DNA of 64,000 bases from Chlorobium sp. (GCA_005862285.1 SZXW01000002.1:308018-372017); one strand, 5' to 3'. Numbered from the stretch's first letter, positions 38,768 through 48,311 are shown. Program-made: numbers and translations. The notes: generated by a model not told the origin, from the letters alone.

Positions 38768-40737
38768 AGCCTTTTCTTGAACTCAGGGATGTCTACCGGA
38801 CCTACCAGATAGGAGAAAGTACGGTCCAGGCGCTGCGTGGCGTATCGCTTGTCATTGAGCAGGGTGAGTTTATTGCGATCATGGGGGCTTCAGGGTCAGG
38901 AAAATCATCTCTGCTGCAGATCCTCGGACTTCTCGATAACCCGGACAGAGGCGATTATTACTTCTTCGGCCACGATGTCAGCAAGCTCTCGGACGACGAG
39001 CAGGCCGGATTGCGCAACAACCTCGCCGGTTTCGTGTTTCAGCAGTTTCACCTTCTCAAGCGGATGAGCATTGTCGAAAACGTCCGCTTGCCCCACATAT
39101 ACAGCGGTTTGAAAGGGAATTACCGCGAGGAGGCCATTAAGCGCCTTACCCTTGTCGGTCTCGAAAAACGGTTTGACCACACACCGAACCAGCTTTCCGG
39201 CGGAGAGCAGCAGCGGGTTGCAATTGCGAGGGCCCTGATCCGCGATCCCCTGATCATTTTTGCCGATGAGCCCACGGGAAATCTCGATACGAAGAATTCT
39301 GCCGAGATCATGAAGATCCTCAAGGGCCTCAATGAACAGGGGAAGACAATCATCATGGTGACCCATGAGAAAGAGATCGCAGCTTATGCCGACCGGGTCA
39401 TTTCCATGCGTGACGGCCTGATCGTTTCGGATGAGCGCAGGGGAGAGAGATCGGTTTCCGTCTCCGGAATGACGGAAAGCGATTTCATGTCGATGACAGG
39501 GAGAAAAGCTGCTATCTGGAAAGAAAGCCGTATAACAGGGTTCATGGCGCAGGCTTTCCAGTCCATTCTGGCAAACAAGTTGCGTTCTTTTCTCTCCATG
39601 CTCGGTATCCTTGTCGGTGTCGCTTCGGTGATTGCCATGCTTGCGCTTGGGGAGGGTGCAAAGGCTTCGATGCAGGAACAGTTCAAATCCATGGGTTCCA
39701 ACATGCTTTCCCTACGAGGCGGATCATCCATGTTCCATGGTGCGGCACAGGGATCGGGCGCAGTTGCGCGTTTTACCTTCAAGGATGTCGATGATATCGC
39801 GAAGCTCTCTCCACTGGTAAAAAATGCTGACGGGAATATCGGCGGCAATGTCCGGGTAGTGTATGAAAACAAGAACTGGAGTACCAGCATCAACGGTGTG
39901 GGATTTGATTACGGCACCATGAGAGCCACTATTCCTGCGATCGGCAGGTGGTTCACGCGCGAGGAGATTCATATGAGGGAAAAAGTTGCCATTGTTGGTG
40001 TCACCGTTGTAAGAGAACTGTTCGGCAACACCAATCCCGTGGGTAAAATCATCAAGGTCAACAGGATCAATTTCAAAGTGATCGGTGTCGCTCCGCCAAA
40101 AGGCTTTTCCGGTCCCCGTGACGAGGATGACGTCGTTATCGTTCCGGTCACTACAGCGATGTACCGTGTGCTTGGCAAGGAATATCTCAGCGGCATTTTT
40201 GTCGAAGTTTCGAGCCCTTCGCTTATACAACAGACTAAATCGACCATCGATGCCCTCATCCGTAAAAACCATCATCTGAAGGAGGATGATGATTCGTTCA
40301 ATATCAGGGATATGACCGAAATTCAGCAGATGCTCACCAGCACAACCCAGACCATGAGTCTTCTGCTTGGTTCCATTGCGGCAATTTCTCTTGTCGTCGG
40401 GGGTATAGGCATCATGAATATCATGCTCGTATCGGTAACTGAGAGAACAAGGGAGATCGGGCTTCGCAAGTCCATAGGGGCGAGAAAGAGGGATATCATG
40501 CTGCAGTTTCTTGTGGAATCGGTCGGTATGACCTTGAGCGGCGGGGTCATAGGAATTCTGATAGGAATCGGCACCTCGTTTCTGCTCTCTTTCTTTGCCG
40601 GCTGGGCAGTGAAAACCTCGATTTTCTCCATTCTGCTCGCCAGTGTTTTTTCGGTCATGACCGGTTTGTTCTTCGGGTTATGGCCGGCGCGCAAAGCGGC
40701 CGAACTCAAGCCGGTCGAAGCATTGAGGTATGAATAA
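38764..40737 (+). CDS. macB: MacB-like ABC transporter (ATPase-permease fusion)
   Basis: The 657-residue protein joins an N-terminal ABC ATPase (1-~230: Walker [11 protein letters not shown]-loop VFQQFHLL, signature [15 protein letters not shown], Walker [13 protein letters not shown]) to a permease with TM1 near 285-305 ([20 protein letters not shown]), a large periplasmic MacB domain, and three C-terminal membrane helices (~535 onward, with [20 protein letters not shown]). MacB uses ATP to drive substrates from the periplasm through MacA and a TolC channel; known cargoes include macrolides, peptides and lipids. The gene ends the operon. Substrate unknown; no resistance gene is adjacent. Confidence 0.95.
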   Translation: MKPFLELRDVYRTYQIGESTVQALRGVSLVIEQGEFIAIMGASGSGKSSLLQILGLLDNPDRGDYYFFGHDVSKLSDDEQAGLRNNLAGFVFQQFHLLKRMSIVENVRLPHIYSGLKGNYREEAIKRLTLVGLEKRFDHTPNQLSGGEQQRVAIARALIRDPLIIFADEPTGNLDTKNSAEIMKILKGLNEQGKTIIMVTHEKEIAAYADRVISMRDGLIVSDERRGERSVSVSGMTESDFMSMTGRKAAIWKESRITGFMAQAFQSILANKLRSFLSMLGILVGVASVIAMLALGEGAKASMQEQFKSMGSNMLSLRGGSSMFHGAAQGSGAVARFTFKDVDDIAKLSPLVKNADGNIGGNVRVVYENKNWSTSINGVGFDYGTMRATIPAIGRWFTREEIHMREKVAIVGVTVVRELFGNTNPVGKIIKVNRINFKVIGVAPPKGFSGPRDEDDVVIVPVTTAMYRVLGKEYLSGIFVEVSSPSLIQQTKSTIDALIRKNHHLKEDDDSFNIRDMTEIQQMLTSTTQTMSLLLGSIAAISLVVGGIGIMNIMLVSVTERTREIGLRKSIGARKRDIMLQFLVESVGMTLSGGVIGILIGIGTSFLLSFFAGWAVKTSIFSILLASVFSVMTGLFFGLWPARKAAELKPVEALRYE

Positions 40738-41291
40738 GAGGGAAAAGAGAGTACCTGAATCTGTTCGAAAACAATTTTTTTAAATGGTTAACGATTTTAA
40801 AAAAAATAAAATTTTTTGTGCAAGGTTCCGGTGGAAAGGTCGTCATACTTTATGAAAACGCTGAAATCTGATTGGTTGTGTGTGTCCTTGAAAGGTTAGC
40901 GGTTTCAACAGCAGGCCGGTTTTTTATGTTGATAGCTGATGATGAATGACTGCAACGATGATTGATGAATGATTGGTTAAAGCCGGAATTGTTGTTGATT
41001 TGAACAGCCGTGTGGAGCAAATCCATTCGGCTGTTTTTTTTATTACTCCACTGATGCGAGTTTGCTTTTCATTTTACCCCTTTCCGGTATCTCTGCTGTA
41101 TCGTCCTTTGACTGAAACCAGGCTGTAACATCAGTCACAGGGTGCAGATTTGCGTTCCACGCATTTATTAACACCAATGCAAAATTTCAGTATAATTCGC
41201 TACATTGTTTTTTAACTGTTGCGATTATTCCGGTTATCATTATTTCTCCTTTGCATCCATCTGTCATTTCTTCATCCAACATCACCCCGTC
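40738..41291 (+). other. Intergenic region with strong terminator, upstream of the radical SAM cluster
   Basis: The 554 bases between macB and the first radical SAM gene include an A/T-rich start, short direct repeats of GATGAATGA around 40,940-40,975, a 15-codon frame (ATG at 40,852, MKTLKSDWLCVSLKG) of uncertain reality, and a strong hairpin terminator at 41,003-41,043. The last 250 bases, which should contain the promoter of the radical SAM cluster, show nothing else by eye. No obvious precursor peptide gene was found. Confidence 0.45.
41003..41043 (+). terminator. Rho-independent terminator 265 bases after macB
   Basis: AACAGCCG (41,003-41,010) pairs with CGGCTGTT (41,028-41,035), and an inner TGGA/TCCA pair extends the stem to a GCAAA loop. 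Eight or more T residues follow. Its distance from macB leaves room for a long 3' UTR or a small RNA. Confidence 0.9.
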
Positions 41292-42746
41292 ATGAGAAAT
41301 CGTCCGGTATTGCATTGTTTTTCCTTTGATCAACAGGATTTCGCAATCAATACAGCCACAATGATCGCGTCGCGGATCAGCAGGGAGAGTGCGTCTTACC
41401 TGCATGGCGAGCAGTCCCGGAAGGCTTTTGATACCCTTTCAGTTACGGCCGTAGCGGAGCTTGAAAGTCTCTGTTTCAAGGGGAGAAAAACCGCAGATAA
41501 TGGAAATAATCTCCGGCCATTGCCCTGTGACGATTCGGAAGGGAAATCTTCAGTTCATACCGGGCGGGATGATCGCATTGAATGTATCGCACTATTTGTC
41601 ACACAGAAGTGCAATCTCCGATGCGTCTACTGTTATGGCGGTGCCGGCGAGTACGGCAATCCAGGGGTGATGGATGAAACAACCGCATTGAGGGCTGTCG
41701 ACTGGCTGCTCGAAAGATGCGGGCCGGTCGAAGGACGAATCTCATTTTTCGGAGGGGAACCATTTCTCAATTTTTCCCTTATGAAAAAAGTTGCCGGATA
41801 CGCCCGCCAACAGGCCGAAAAACGAGGGGTCAGGATGAACTTCTCGGTAACGACCAATCTTTCGCTGCTTGACCGCGAAAAACTGGATTTCATTCGCAAC
41901 TTTGACGTGATGACAATAGCAAGTTTTGATGGCCCGAAAGAGCTGTTCGATACCTTGCGTCCCTCAGCAGACGGCTCGTCATCATATGACAAGGTGATAA
42001 AAATGCTTCCTGAGCTGCTTGCTGAACGGGGCGATAAAGTTAACGCACGAGCGACGCTCGTTCCGTGTTCTGATCCTGCTGAAGTGCAGACCGCGTTACA
42101 TTCGACAGGCTTTCTTCGATATCATATGATACCGGCTGCCCGTTCTCTGTATTCCGGCATCGAAAAGAGATATGAAGACACTGCATATCTTGAAAAATCT
42201 CTTGCCCTTATGAGTTTAAACATTCGGCAGTTTCTCGATGCGTTGAACAAGAGGAATGATGCTCAAATAACGACTCTTGCACGATCACTCGATATTCCTC
42301 TTCCGGCCCGGGATTGTTTTCTTTCCCGAAACAGGATATTTCTTGGCAGGAGAAAATATAAATGCGGTATTGGGCGAAGCTATGTTGCAGTTTCAATTTC
42401 GGGCGATATTTACCCGTGTCACAGGTTTACAGGGCAGGAAAAGTACCGGTTCGGAAGCATTTTTGAAAATGAGCTCCTGAATACCGATTATCACATTTCT
42501 CCCGTCGATGCTGCTGAAGAGTGCCGTAAATGCTGGACCCGCTACATGTGCGGAGGCGGGTGTCTTCATGAACATGCCGGGGAAACCGGTGACATTCGAA
42601 TTCCTTCCGTACGCCATTGCGATTATGAAAAACGAAGAAACGAAATGAAGATTGCACTTTGGTGCAGCATTTCCAGAGACGATTACCAATGGCTGGAGGA
42701 GAGCCGAGTTATTTCAGCAATAGCATGCGCGCTCGATTTCGGGTAA
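41292..42746 (+). CDS. Radical SAM/SPASM enzyme, putative peptide or protein maturase (first)
   Basis: The 484-residue enzyme has the radical SAM motif Cys107-x3-Cys111-x2-Cys114 (CNLRCVYC) followed by ISFFGGEPFLNF, and a C-terminal SPASM domain for two more 4Fe-4S clusters (CGIGRSYVAVSISGDIYPC, then ECRKCWTRYMCGGGC with CX2CX5CX3C). The first ~95 residues have no clear family; a short beta-rich start (PVLHCFSFDQQDFAIN) resembles that of the second enzyme. Such proteins install thioether, ether or C-C crosslinks on peptides, or modify active-site residues of partner enzymes. The ATG at 41,292 is favoured over an earlier in-frame start by the shared N-terminus. It is the first of three same-strand genes. 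Confidence 0.9.
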   Translation: MRNRPVLHCFSFDQQDFAINTATMIASRISRESASYLHGEQSRKAFDTLSVTAVAELESLCFKGRKTADNGNNLRPLPCDDSEGKSSVHTGRDDRIECIALFVTQKCNLRCVYCYGGAGEYGNPGVMDETTALRAVDWLLERCGPVEGRISFFGGEPFLNFSLMKKVAGYARQQAEKRGVRMNFSVTTNLSLLDREKLDFIRNFDVMTIASFDGPKELFDTLRPSADGSSSYDKVIKMLPELLAERGDKVNARATLVPCSDPAEVQTALHSTGFLRYHMIPAARSLYSGIEKRYEDTAYLEKSLALMSLNIRQFLDALNKRNDAQITTLARSLDIPLPARDCFLSRNRIFLGRRKYKCGIGRSYVAVSISGDIYPCHRFTGQEKYRFGSIFENELLNTDYHISPVDAAEECRKCWTRYMCGGGCLHEHAGETGDIRIPSVRHCDYEKRRNEMKIALWCSISRDDYQWLEESRVISAIACALDFG

Positions 42747-42769
42747 TGTAAATCAACCCACCGGTCACT

Positions 42770-43567
42770 ATGATTTCCTGTCATCATGCAGATCACTTCG
42801 AGTTCAGCGGCCCCGATTTTACGGTGAGTTTTGCCCGTAACGGTCGCGATGTTGAATCGGCATTGCGGTTGCGTCACGAGGTCTATTTTCGTGAATACCT
42901 CAGGAAGCCCCTGCCGGGAGGCATTGACCGGGACAAGTATGATCAGCAATGCCTGCATCTGCTTATAAGGCATAATCATACAGGGAAACTTGCCGGCACC
43001 TGCCGACTTAATACCGGAGAACCGTACGGGTATTATTCGGATACGGAATTTCAGATTGACAATGTGCTCGCCACCCCGGGCAAAAAACTTGAAATCGGTC
43101 GTGCATGCATTCTGGCTGATTTCCGGAATGGAGCTGTGTTCAACCTCCTCATCCAGGGAATCCTGAACTTCGCCTGTATGACAAAAACGCAACAGATATT
43201 CGGCTGCTGCAGTATCCCTGATTCATTGGGGACAGAAACCCTTGTTTACTGCATACACCGGTTAAAGCGCAATCATTTGCTGCCGGTAGACCTGGGTATT
43301 GCATCGCGTAACCAGATCAATCTGCCGGAACTGCCGCAAAACATCGAGGTTGAAAATCAGGCATGGAAAAACATTCAGCGAAATACCCACTCCCCCCTCT
43401 CCTATTACCTTCTGTTAGGAGCAAAAGCGGCTGTCACCCCCTTTTACGATCCGATATTTCACACATATGATTTTTTTGTTCTGCTTGACCTTGCAGATAT
43501 GACGGCTTTTGGTCAAAGAACGATGGATTCAAGTTTAAAGATGACGAACGCTGCACATGTTGTATGA
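42770..43567 (+). CDS. FeeM/OlsB-like N-acyltransferase (Acetyltransf_5, GNAT fold)
   Basis: The 265-residue protein shows the pattern of acyl-ACP-dependent amino-acid N-acyltransferases: LRLRHEVYFREYL, DRDKYDQQCLHLLI, GKLAGTCRLNTGEP, YYSDTEFQIDN, LEIGRACILADFRNG and QIFGCCSIPDSLG. OlsB acylates ornithine for ornithine lipids and FeeM makes N-acyl amino acids; some relatives acylate Lys/Orn side chains in ribosomal peptides. An OlsA partner is absent. It lies 23 bases after one SPASM enzyme and 36 bases before another on the same strand, so it probably acts on the same product. The acceptor is unknown. Confidence 0.85.
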   Translation: MISCHHADHFEFSGPDFTVSFARNGRDVESALRLRHEVYFREYLRKPLPGGIDRDKYDQQCLHLLIRHNHTGKLAGTCRLNTGEPYGYYSDTEFQIDNVLATPGKKLEIGRACILADFRNGAVFNLLIQGILNFACMTKTQQIFGCCSIPDSLGTETLVYCIHRLKRNHLLPVDLGIASRNQINLPELPQNIEVENQAWKNIQRNTHSPLSYYLLLGAKAAVTPFYDPIFHTYDFFVLLDLADMTAFGQRTMDSSLKMTNAAHVV

Positions 43568-43603
43568 CACCTTTGACATTCCAAGGTAAACCCACAGTTT
43601 TTC

Positions 43604-44896
43604 ATGAGCTTGCATCTTTTCACCCAAAACGGCGATACTTTCGTATTCCATCCTGTCACGTTGCAGTCTGCGCGGCTTTCGGCCAAAGGGGACTTTCCGC
43701 TCTGGCCCTCATGCACGACGTTGGACCTGAAGGGAAAAACGCCGGCAGTTCCGTCTGCCGGTACACTGGTACTGATGCTGACCTACGCATGCAATATGGC
43801 GTGTCGTTACTGCTGCCAGGGGGAAATACCAGACACAGAGCAATTTGAATTACCAGAAGAAATTGCAAGAAAATCCATTGACTGGCTCATCAGCGTTTCG
43901 GGCAACAATCCTGAGGTCGGTTTGGGGTTCATGGGAGGAGAGCCGTTTATGAAGTTCCAGCTCATGAAATCATTGACCTCATATGCCAGAGAAAAAACCC
44001 GGAAGGCAGGCAAGTCCCTTAAAATCGGGGCCATGACCAACGGGCTGCTTTTAACCGATGAAATCATCGACTTTATCGCATCGAACACGATGCAGTTGAC
44101 CGTCAGCTTTGACGGCCCGCTTTCTGTACAGAACGCAAACCGGGTGTTGAAAGACGGTACTCCATCCTACGAAAAAATTGTACCGAACCTGCTTCGTTTA
44201 ACGTCCCGATGTCCATTCGTTTCAGTCCGGCCGACAGTATTTGCCGATGAAAATCTTGACGAAGTATTCGCCGAGTGCCGCCGGCTTGGTTTCAGAGAGT
44301 GCCGACTGGCGACAGTTTCCAGTTCACTGTTGCCGGATGGAATACAAAATGATGAGTCGACGGCAACGGATGCATTGATATCTCATTTCACCCGGCAGGC
44401 AGACCGTCTCATCGCCGCTTCGGAAAATCGGGATAAACCGGCGGTCTCCATGATAGCCTTCGATGCCGTATTCAGGGAAGCCGTCAAGGATGTGGTCATC
44501 GCAAATGATGAATTGAGGCCTCCGCGTCGCAGGTGGTTTTCGTGTGGTGCCGGACGGTCATTTCTGACTGTCGATGTCCGGGGCAATATTTTTCCGTGCC
44601 CCAGATTCATGGCATTACCCGCTTATTGCATGGGTTCCGTGCTGGATGGAACCTTTGAGCACGGGGATCTCAAGAAAAGCCTGGTTCTCGAAGGAGAAGA
44701 GTGTCGTGAGTGCTGGGCAAGGCATTTATGCGGAGGCGGCTGTATCGTCGAGCATGTCAGCGGGACCGGCTCGATGTTCAGGGCAAATCAGAATACCTGT
44801 CGACTGCGGAAGTCAAAGTACGAACAGGCGATACGGGTTGCCTGCAGCCTCGATACCCCTTCACTGGAGTTTATGATGAAATATTTAAGAAGGTGA
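43604..44896 (+). CDS. Radical SAM/SPASM enzyme, putative peptide or protein maturase (second)
   Basis: The 430-residue enzyme has Cys63-x3-Cys67-x2-Cys70 (CNMACRYC, followed by a further Cys), GLGFMGGEPFMKFQ, VSFDGPL, and a SPASM domain (CGAGRSFLTVDVRGNIFPC and ECRECWARHLCGGGC). It is a paralogue of the first SPASM enzyme in the cluster, with the same C-terminal Cys spacing but a shorter N-terminal part (starting LHLFTQNGDTFVFHPVTLQS). Two different SPASM enzymes plus an acyltransferase suggest a multi-step modification of one substrate. The DNA after the stop has no clear gene before a strong terminator. Confidence 0.9.
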   Translation: MSLHLFTQNGDTFVFHPVTLQSARLSAKGDFPLWPSCTTLDLKGKTPAVPSAGTLVLMLTYACNMACRYCCQGEIPDTEQFELPEEIARKSIDWLISVSGNNPEVGLGFMGGEPFMKFQLMKSLTSYAREKTRKAGKSLKIGAMTNGLLLTDEIIDFIASNTMQLTVSFDGPLSVQNANRVLKDGTPSYEKIVPNLLRLTSRCPFVSVRPTVFADENLDEVFAECRRLGFRECRLATVSSSLLPDGIQNDESTATDALISHFTRQADRLIAASENRDKPAVSMIAFDAVFREAVKDVVIANDELRPPRRRWFSCGAGRSFLTVDVRGNIFPCPRFMALPAYCMGSVLDGTFEHGDLKKSLVLEGEECRECWARHLCGGGCIVEHVSGTGSMFRANQNTCRLRKSKYEQAIRVACSLDTPSLEFMMKYLRR

Positions 44897-45307
44897 TCTT
44901 CTGTCAAGCGGAGCGTTCTGCTCGAGCTGTCAGCAATAGATGGAGCATCAATTCCATCATCAATCGTTTTTACATATATCACTGCCGCAGCCATCCGCCC
45001 GAATGTCGCATTACAGCATCGGTCACCGAATATGGTATCGTGAATTTCGTTGCATTACCCTGAGTGCGCCTCGCTGAATTCTTCTTCAAAGTCAATGGAG
45101 GGGAGTTTTTTCTGCAACTCTTCGTTACCGGTCAACACCTGCAGGAGTCAGGAGCCGATGTTGCGCTCAGGCGGCTGTATGCCGCATGCAAAGCAATGAT
45201 GCAGGTGTGACGTTATTCTATACGTTCCAGGGTTGAAACAGAGAGGCTGTCTCAGGATTATTGTTGAGACAGCCCCTTTTTTGCGTGTTTCGGGCACTTA
45301 GGGATAG
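44897..45307 (+). other. Region after the radical SAM cluster, with a small open frame and terminator
   Basis: The 411 bases after the second SPASM gene hold a 48-codon frame from a GTG at 45,064 to 45,210 (product contains GGEFFLQLFVTGQH and one Cys), which may be a fragment or chance. The terminator at 45,245-45,282 is described separately. No leader-peptide-like precursor with repeated Cys, Lys or Ser is evident. Confidence 0.4.
45245..45282 (+). terminator. Rho-independent terminator closing the radical SAM region
   Basis: GGCTGTCTCA (45,245-45,254) and TGAGACAGCC (45,265-45,274) form a perfect 10-bp stem with a 10-base loop, followed by CC and six T. The T-run is on the plus-strand side, so it serves the radical SAM transcripts; the converging sucC gets no U-tract from it. 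Confidence 0.92.
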
Positions 45308-46486
45308 TTACACAGCCGAGAGGGTCTGGTGAACTTTCTCTGAAGCGTCTTTCAGGCCGTTTGCGGAAATGAGGTTCAGGCCAGATTCGTCGAGCATTTT
45401 CTGGGCGATCGAGGCATTGGTGCCTTCGAGGCGGACAATGACCGGCAGGTGCAGATCGACTTTCTTTGCCGCTTCGATGATACCTCCGGCAACACGGTCG
45501 CATCGGACGATACCGCCGAAAATATTGACGAGGATTGCCTTGACATTTTTATCTCCGAGGATGATCTTGAAGCCTTCCTCGACGGTTTTGGGACTGGCTC
45601 CACCGCCGACATCGAGAAAGTTGGCAGGTTTTCCGCCCGCGAGCTGGATAATGTCCATGGTGGCCATGGCAAGGCCGGCACCGTTCACCATGCATCCGAC
45701 GTTGCCGTCGAGTTTGACATAGTTGAGGTTTGATTTCGATGCCTCGACTTCAAGCGGGTCCTCTTCATGAATATCCCGCAGTTCGAGAAAATCCTTGTGG
45801 CGGAAGAGGGCGTTGTCATCGAAGTTGATTTTGGCATCGAGAGCCAGTACTCTGCCCTCTTTGGTTACAACGAGCGGATTGATTTCGGCAAGTGATGCGT
45901 CGATCGAAGTATAGGCATTGTAGAGCGCCGTGATGAAACTGACGGTATTACGGAACTGCTCGCCTTCAAGCTGGAGGAAAAATGCCGCCTGGCGCGCCTG
46001 GAATCCCTGTATTCCGAAAAGAGGATCGATCTGGATTTTCAGCAGCCGCTCCGGGGTTTCTTCGGCAACTTTTTCGATTTCCATGCCGCCTTCGGTCGAT
46101 ACCATCAGCACGTTCCTCGATGTCGAACGGTCAAGGGTTATACCGACATAAAACTCTTTTTCGATATTCATGCCCTCTTCGACAAGCAGTCTTCTCACCT
46201 CTTTTCCATCGGGTCCTGTCTGGTGCGTGACAAGTGTCGTGCCGATCATCTGCGAGGCGATCGAAAAAGCTTCTTCCGGGCTTTTCGCAAGCTTGACACC
46301 CCCGGCTTTTCCTCTGCCTCCGGCATGGATCTGCGCCTTTACAACCACTACCTGGCAGCACTGTTCCTCGAAAAGCTGTTCGGCAGCGCTTCTGGCTTCT
46401 TCAGGAGAAAAAGCAACGATTCCTTTCGGTACGGCAACTCCGAATTTTCTCAGGATATCCTTGCCTTGATATTCATGAATGTTCAT
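45308..46486 (-). CDS. sucC: Succinyl-CoA synthetase beta subunit (ADP-forming)
   Basis: The 392-residue subunit forms the ATP-grasp half of succinyl-CoA synthetase, which in green sulfur bacteria works in the reductive TCA cycle. It begins [20 protein letters not shown], contains [43 protein letters not shown] and ends with [11 protein letters not shown] and IVRLEGTNA. The length is typical. The alpha subunit (sucD) is not adjacent, so the pair is split in this genome. The converging radical SAM cluster ends on the other side of a terminator. Confidence 0.96.
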   Translation of the reverse strand: MNIHEYQGKDILRKFGVAVPKGIVAFSPEEARSAAEQLFEEQCCQVVVVKAQIHAGGRGKAGGVKLAKSPEEAFSIASQMIGTTLVTHQTGPDGKEVRRLLVEEGMNIEKEFYVGITLDRSTSRNVLMVSTEGGMEIEKVAEETPERLLKIQIDPLFGIQGFQARQAAFFLQLEGEQFRNTVSFITALYNAYTSIDASLAEINPLVVTKEGRVLALDAKINFDDNALFRHKDFLELRDIHEEDPLEVEASKSNLNYVKLDGNVGCMVNGAGLAMATMDIIQLAGGKPANFLDVGGGASPKTVEEGFKIILGDKNVKAILVNIFGGIVRCDRVAGGIIEAAKKVDLHLPVIVRLEGTNASIAQKMLDESGLNLISANGLKDASEKVHQTLSAV

Positions 46487-46643
46487 ATTCTTTTAACTGT
46501 TGGGTTACTGACGAAAGACTGCAAGCCAAATGCAGGATAATCGAGGATGGCGTAAAGAACATAAAAGTTTTATAATAGTAAAAATTACCAACAGGTTGAA
46601 ACCTTATGCCGGAGTGGAAGATATTATTCAATAAAAAAATGCC

Positions 46644-47111
46644 ATGGATTTTTCTTTTTATATGGAACAAGCCTTCAGGGAGGCGTTGAAAGCGTTTGAG
46701 AAAAAAGAGGTGCCTGTAGGCGCGGTTGTTTTTGACAGTAACGGAAGTATTGTCGGCAAGGGTTACAACCAGGTGGAAGCGTTGTGCGATGCGACAGCTC
46801 ATGCCGAAATGATCGCACTGACCTCCGCTATGGCGACACTCGGAAGCAAATATCTCGATGAATGCACCCTGGCTGTTACGATGGAACCGTGTCCGATGTG
46901 TGCCGGTGCGATCGTGAATGCAAAAGTGGGGCGGGTTGTTTTCGGCGCGTACGATCCGAAAATGGGGGCATCCGGTACGGTCCTTAATGTGACAGGCTGC
47001 AGGCAGCTGAACCACCAGCCGGAGGTTTTCGGCGGCATCATGGAAAACAAATGCCGGAATCTGCTCCAGGATTTCTTCAGGGAGTTGCGAAAGAAACCGG
47101 AAAACAATTGA
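46644..47111 (+). CDS. tadA: tRNA-specific adenosine deaminase
   Basis: The 155-residue zinc enzyme deaminates A34 of tRNA-Arg(ACG) to inosine. His53 and Glu55 in TAHAEM and Cys83/Cys86 in EPCPMCAGA are the zinc ligands and proton shuttle. VPVGAVVFDSNGSIVGKGYN and GAYDPKMGASGTVLN further fit TadA over cytidine deaminases. It starts 157 bases from the divergent sucC and is followed by a palindromic repeat element. Confidence 0.94.
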   Translation: MDFSFYMEQAFREALKAFEKKEVPVGAVVFDSNGSIVGKGYNQVEALCDATAHAEMIALTSAMATLGSKYLDECTLAVTMEPCPMCAGAIVNAKVGRVVFGAYDPKMGASGTVLNVTGCRQLNHQPEVFGGIMENKCRNLLQDFFRELRKKPENN

Positions 47112-47254
47112 GGGCACCGCTATTTATTTGTTCCGAAGCCCTATTGCTGCGTTGGGTGGTGGTCGAAATCCTCATGTACTCTGTGTACACTCCGGTTTCT
47201 CCGCTCCGTCCACCTTGCACTCGATCTTCTCACGACAATAAATAGAGATGCACT
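47112..47254. repeat. Long imperfect palindrome, MITE-like element
   Basis: GGGCACCG plus CTATTTATTTGT (47,112-47,131) is mirrored by ACAATAAATAG plus AGATGCAC (47,235-47,253) with one insertion and a few mismatches. The interior also folds on itself around GTACTCTGTGTAC (about 47,174-47,186), with partly matching GGTGG/CCACC arms further out. The whole ~140 bases therefore forms one long hairpin, as in miniature inverted-repeat elements. It begins within the last base of the tadA stop codon. No coding capacity and no target duplication were recognised. Confidence 0.65.
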
Positions 47255-47262
47255 TGATTATA

Positions 47263-47311
47263 TTTCGGTGGAAAAAAACGGTATATCAGTCTTCGTTTTT
47301 TTCCACCGAAA
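47263..47311 (-). terminator. Perfect 18-bp inverted repeat spanning the stop codon of the membrane-protein gene
   Basis: TTTCGGTGGAAAAAAACG (47,263-47,280) is the exact complement of CGTTTTTTTCCACCGAAA (47,294-47,311), with a 13-base loop. On the minus strand the stem begins within the last codons of the 47,286-48,311 gene, the stop lies in the loop, and a U-rich strand is inside the second arm. It likely ends that transcript. Confidence 0.7.
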
Positions 47312-48311
47312 TGTTTTCCCGGATAATGTGCTTCAGTGAGCTTGCGAGATGTGAAACGATTTCCGCGGCGATACCGCTTCCGCCGGTCGGCGCAGGCTGA
47401 AGCGTATCAAGGCTTTCTATGCCGGCTTTTTTAACGGCATTGCTGATGGTGACCGAAAGAATCGGGTTGCACTCCTTGATGATCTCCTTCAGCATGAAAG
47501 ATGCTTCGAACATGCTGTGCTGCACGATCTCCTTTTTGTCTTCTCCTGTCAGAACCTGGCACTGGCGCGCGGCCATAATGCCGGCAAGGCAGGTCAGGTA
47601 GGTGCTTGTTGCACCTGCCAGGAAAAGGTTGATGAAAAACGGGGTCAGCAGGTTACCGGCCGGAATAAGCGATGAAAGAGTGTTGCTGAACGCCGACTGT
47701 ACGATAGGTTTCATATGGGCTGGAATATCTTCCTTGTTGAAATCCGACAGAGGGAGATACATATAAATGGTCCGGACAAACCTGATGAATTCGAGCAGGT
47801 GCTGATCGCGGTAATGAAGCGAATAGATCCTCCAGAGCGTCTTGATGATATTGAGGAGCGTTGTCGTCGTTCCATACGATGTATTCTGGGCGAATGCACC
47901 GACATAGAAATTTTTCGTCGCGATCTGCTTGGTGATGTTGAGCGCATCGACTTCAAGAAATTTGAGATCGGTCCGGACCCACCGCAGGTCTTTTTCCTGT
48001 TTCATGGGTTCCGGATGGCTGGTGTGAACCCGGAGCCTGCCCGCCATGTATGCCGTATAGGCCCGCATGGGTTTGGCGTTTTCATGTTCCGGCAGTTCCG
48101 GCTGTTTCGGCACAGAAAAAAGGCGGAAAGCGGTGAAAAGCGTAAGGATCAGTATTGCGGCGCACAATACAAGAAAGCCGATTTCAGCGAAAGGATGCAG
48201 CTTGCCAATGAGGACCGCTGCAGAATGTATCTGGTTTACAATAAAAAGAATCGTGATCAGAGCAGCTGCGAGAAGCAGGGCTTTCAGAAATGACGTTGTT
48301 TTTCTTTTCAT
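47286..48311 (-). CDS. Multi-pass membrane protein resembling the YcjF/DUF697 group
   Basis: The 341-residue protein has two N-terminal membrane helices (about 8-28 and 43-66), a polar segment with RWVRTDLKFLEVDA, and two further hydrophobic stretches (around 210-255, including LLTPFFINLFLAGATSTYLTC). Toward the C-terminus GGSGIAAEIVSHLASSLKH precedes an acidic tail. The arrangement of an N-terminal hairpin plus a later hydrophobic domain recalls YcjF/DUF697 proteins, which accompany GTPases, but no GTPase is adjacent and the match is by impression. It is followed by an 18-bp inverted repeat overlapping its stop codon. Confidence 0.7.
   Translation of the reverse strand: MKRKTTSFLKALLLAAALITILFIVNQIHSAAVLIGKLHPFAEIGFLVLCAAILILTLFTAFRLFSVPKQPELPEHENAKPMRAYTAYMAGRLRVHTSHPEPMKQEKDLRWVRTDLKFLEVDALNITKQIATKNFYVGAFAQNTSYGTTTTLLNIIKTLWRIYSLHYRDQHLLEFIRFVRTIYMYLPLSDFNKEDIPAHMKPIVQSAFSNTLSSLIPAGNLLTPFFINLFLAGATSTYLTCLAGIMAARQCQVLTGEDKKEIVQHSMFEASFMLKEIIKECNPILSVTISNAVKKAGIESLDTLQPAPTGGSGIAAEIVSHLASSLKHIIRENISVEKNED

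Noticed and set aside
40920..40980. CRISPR-like short repeats
   Set aside because: Only two nearby copies of a 9-base motif; no regular spacer-repeat structure and no cas gene anywhere in the window.
45064..45210. 48-codon frame as the precursor peptide of the radical SAM cluster
   Set aside because: It starts at GTG without a ribosome binding site, has a single cysteine and no leader/core division; kept only as part of the intergenic description.
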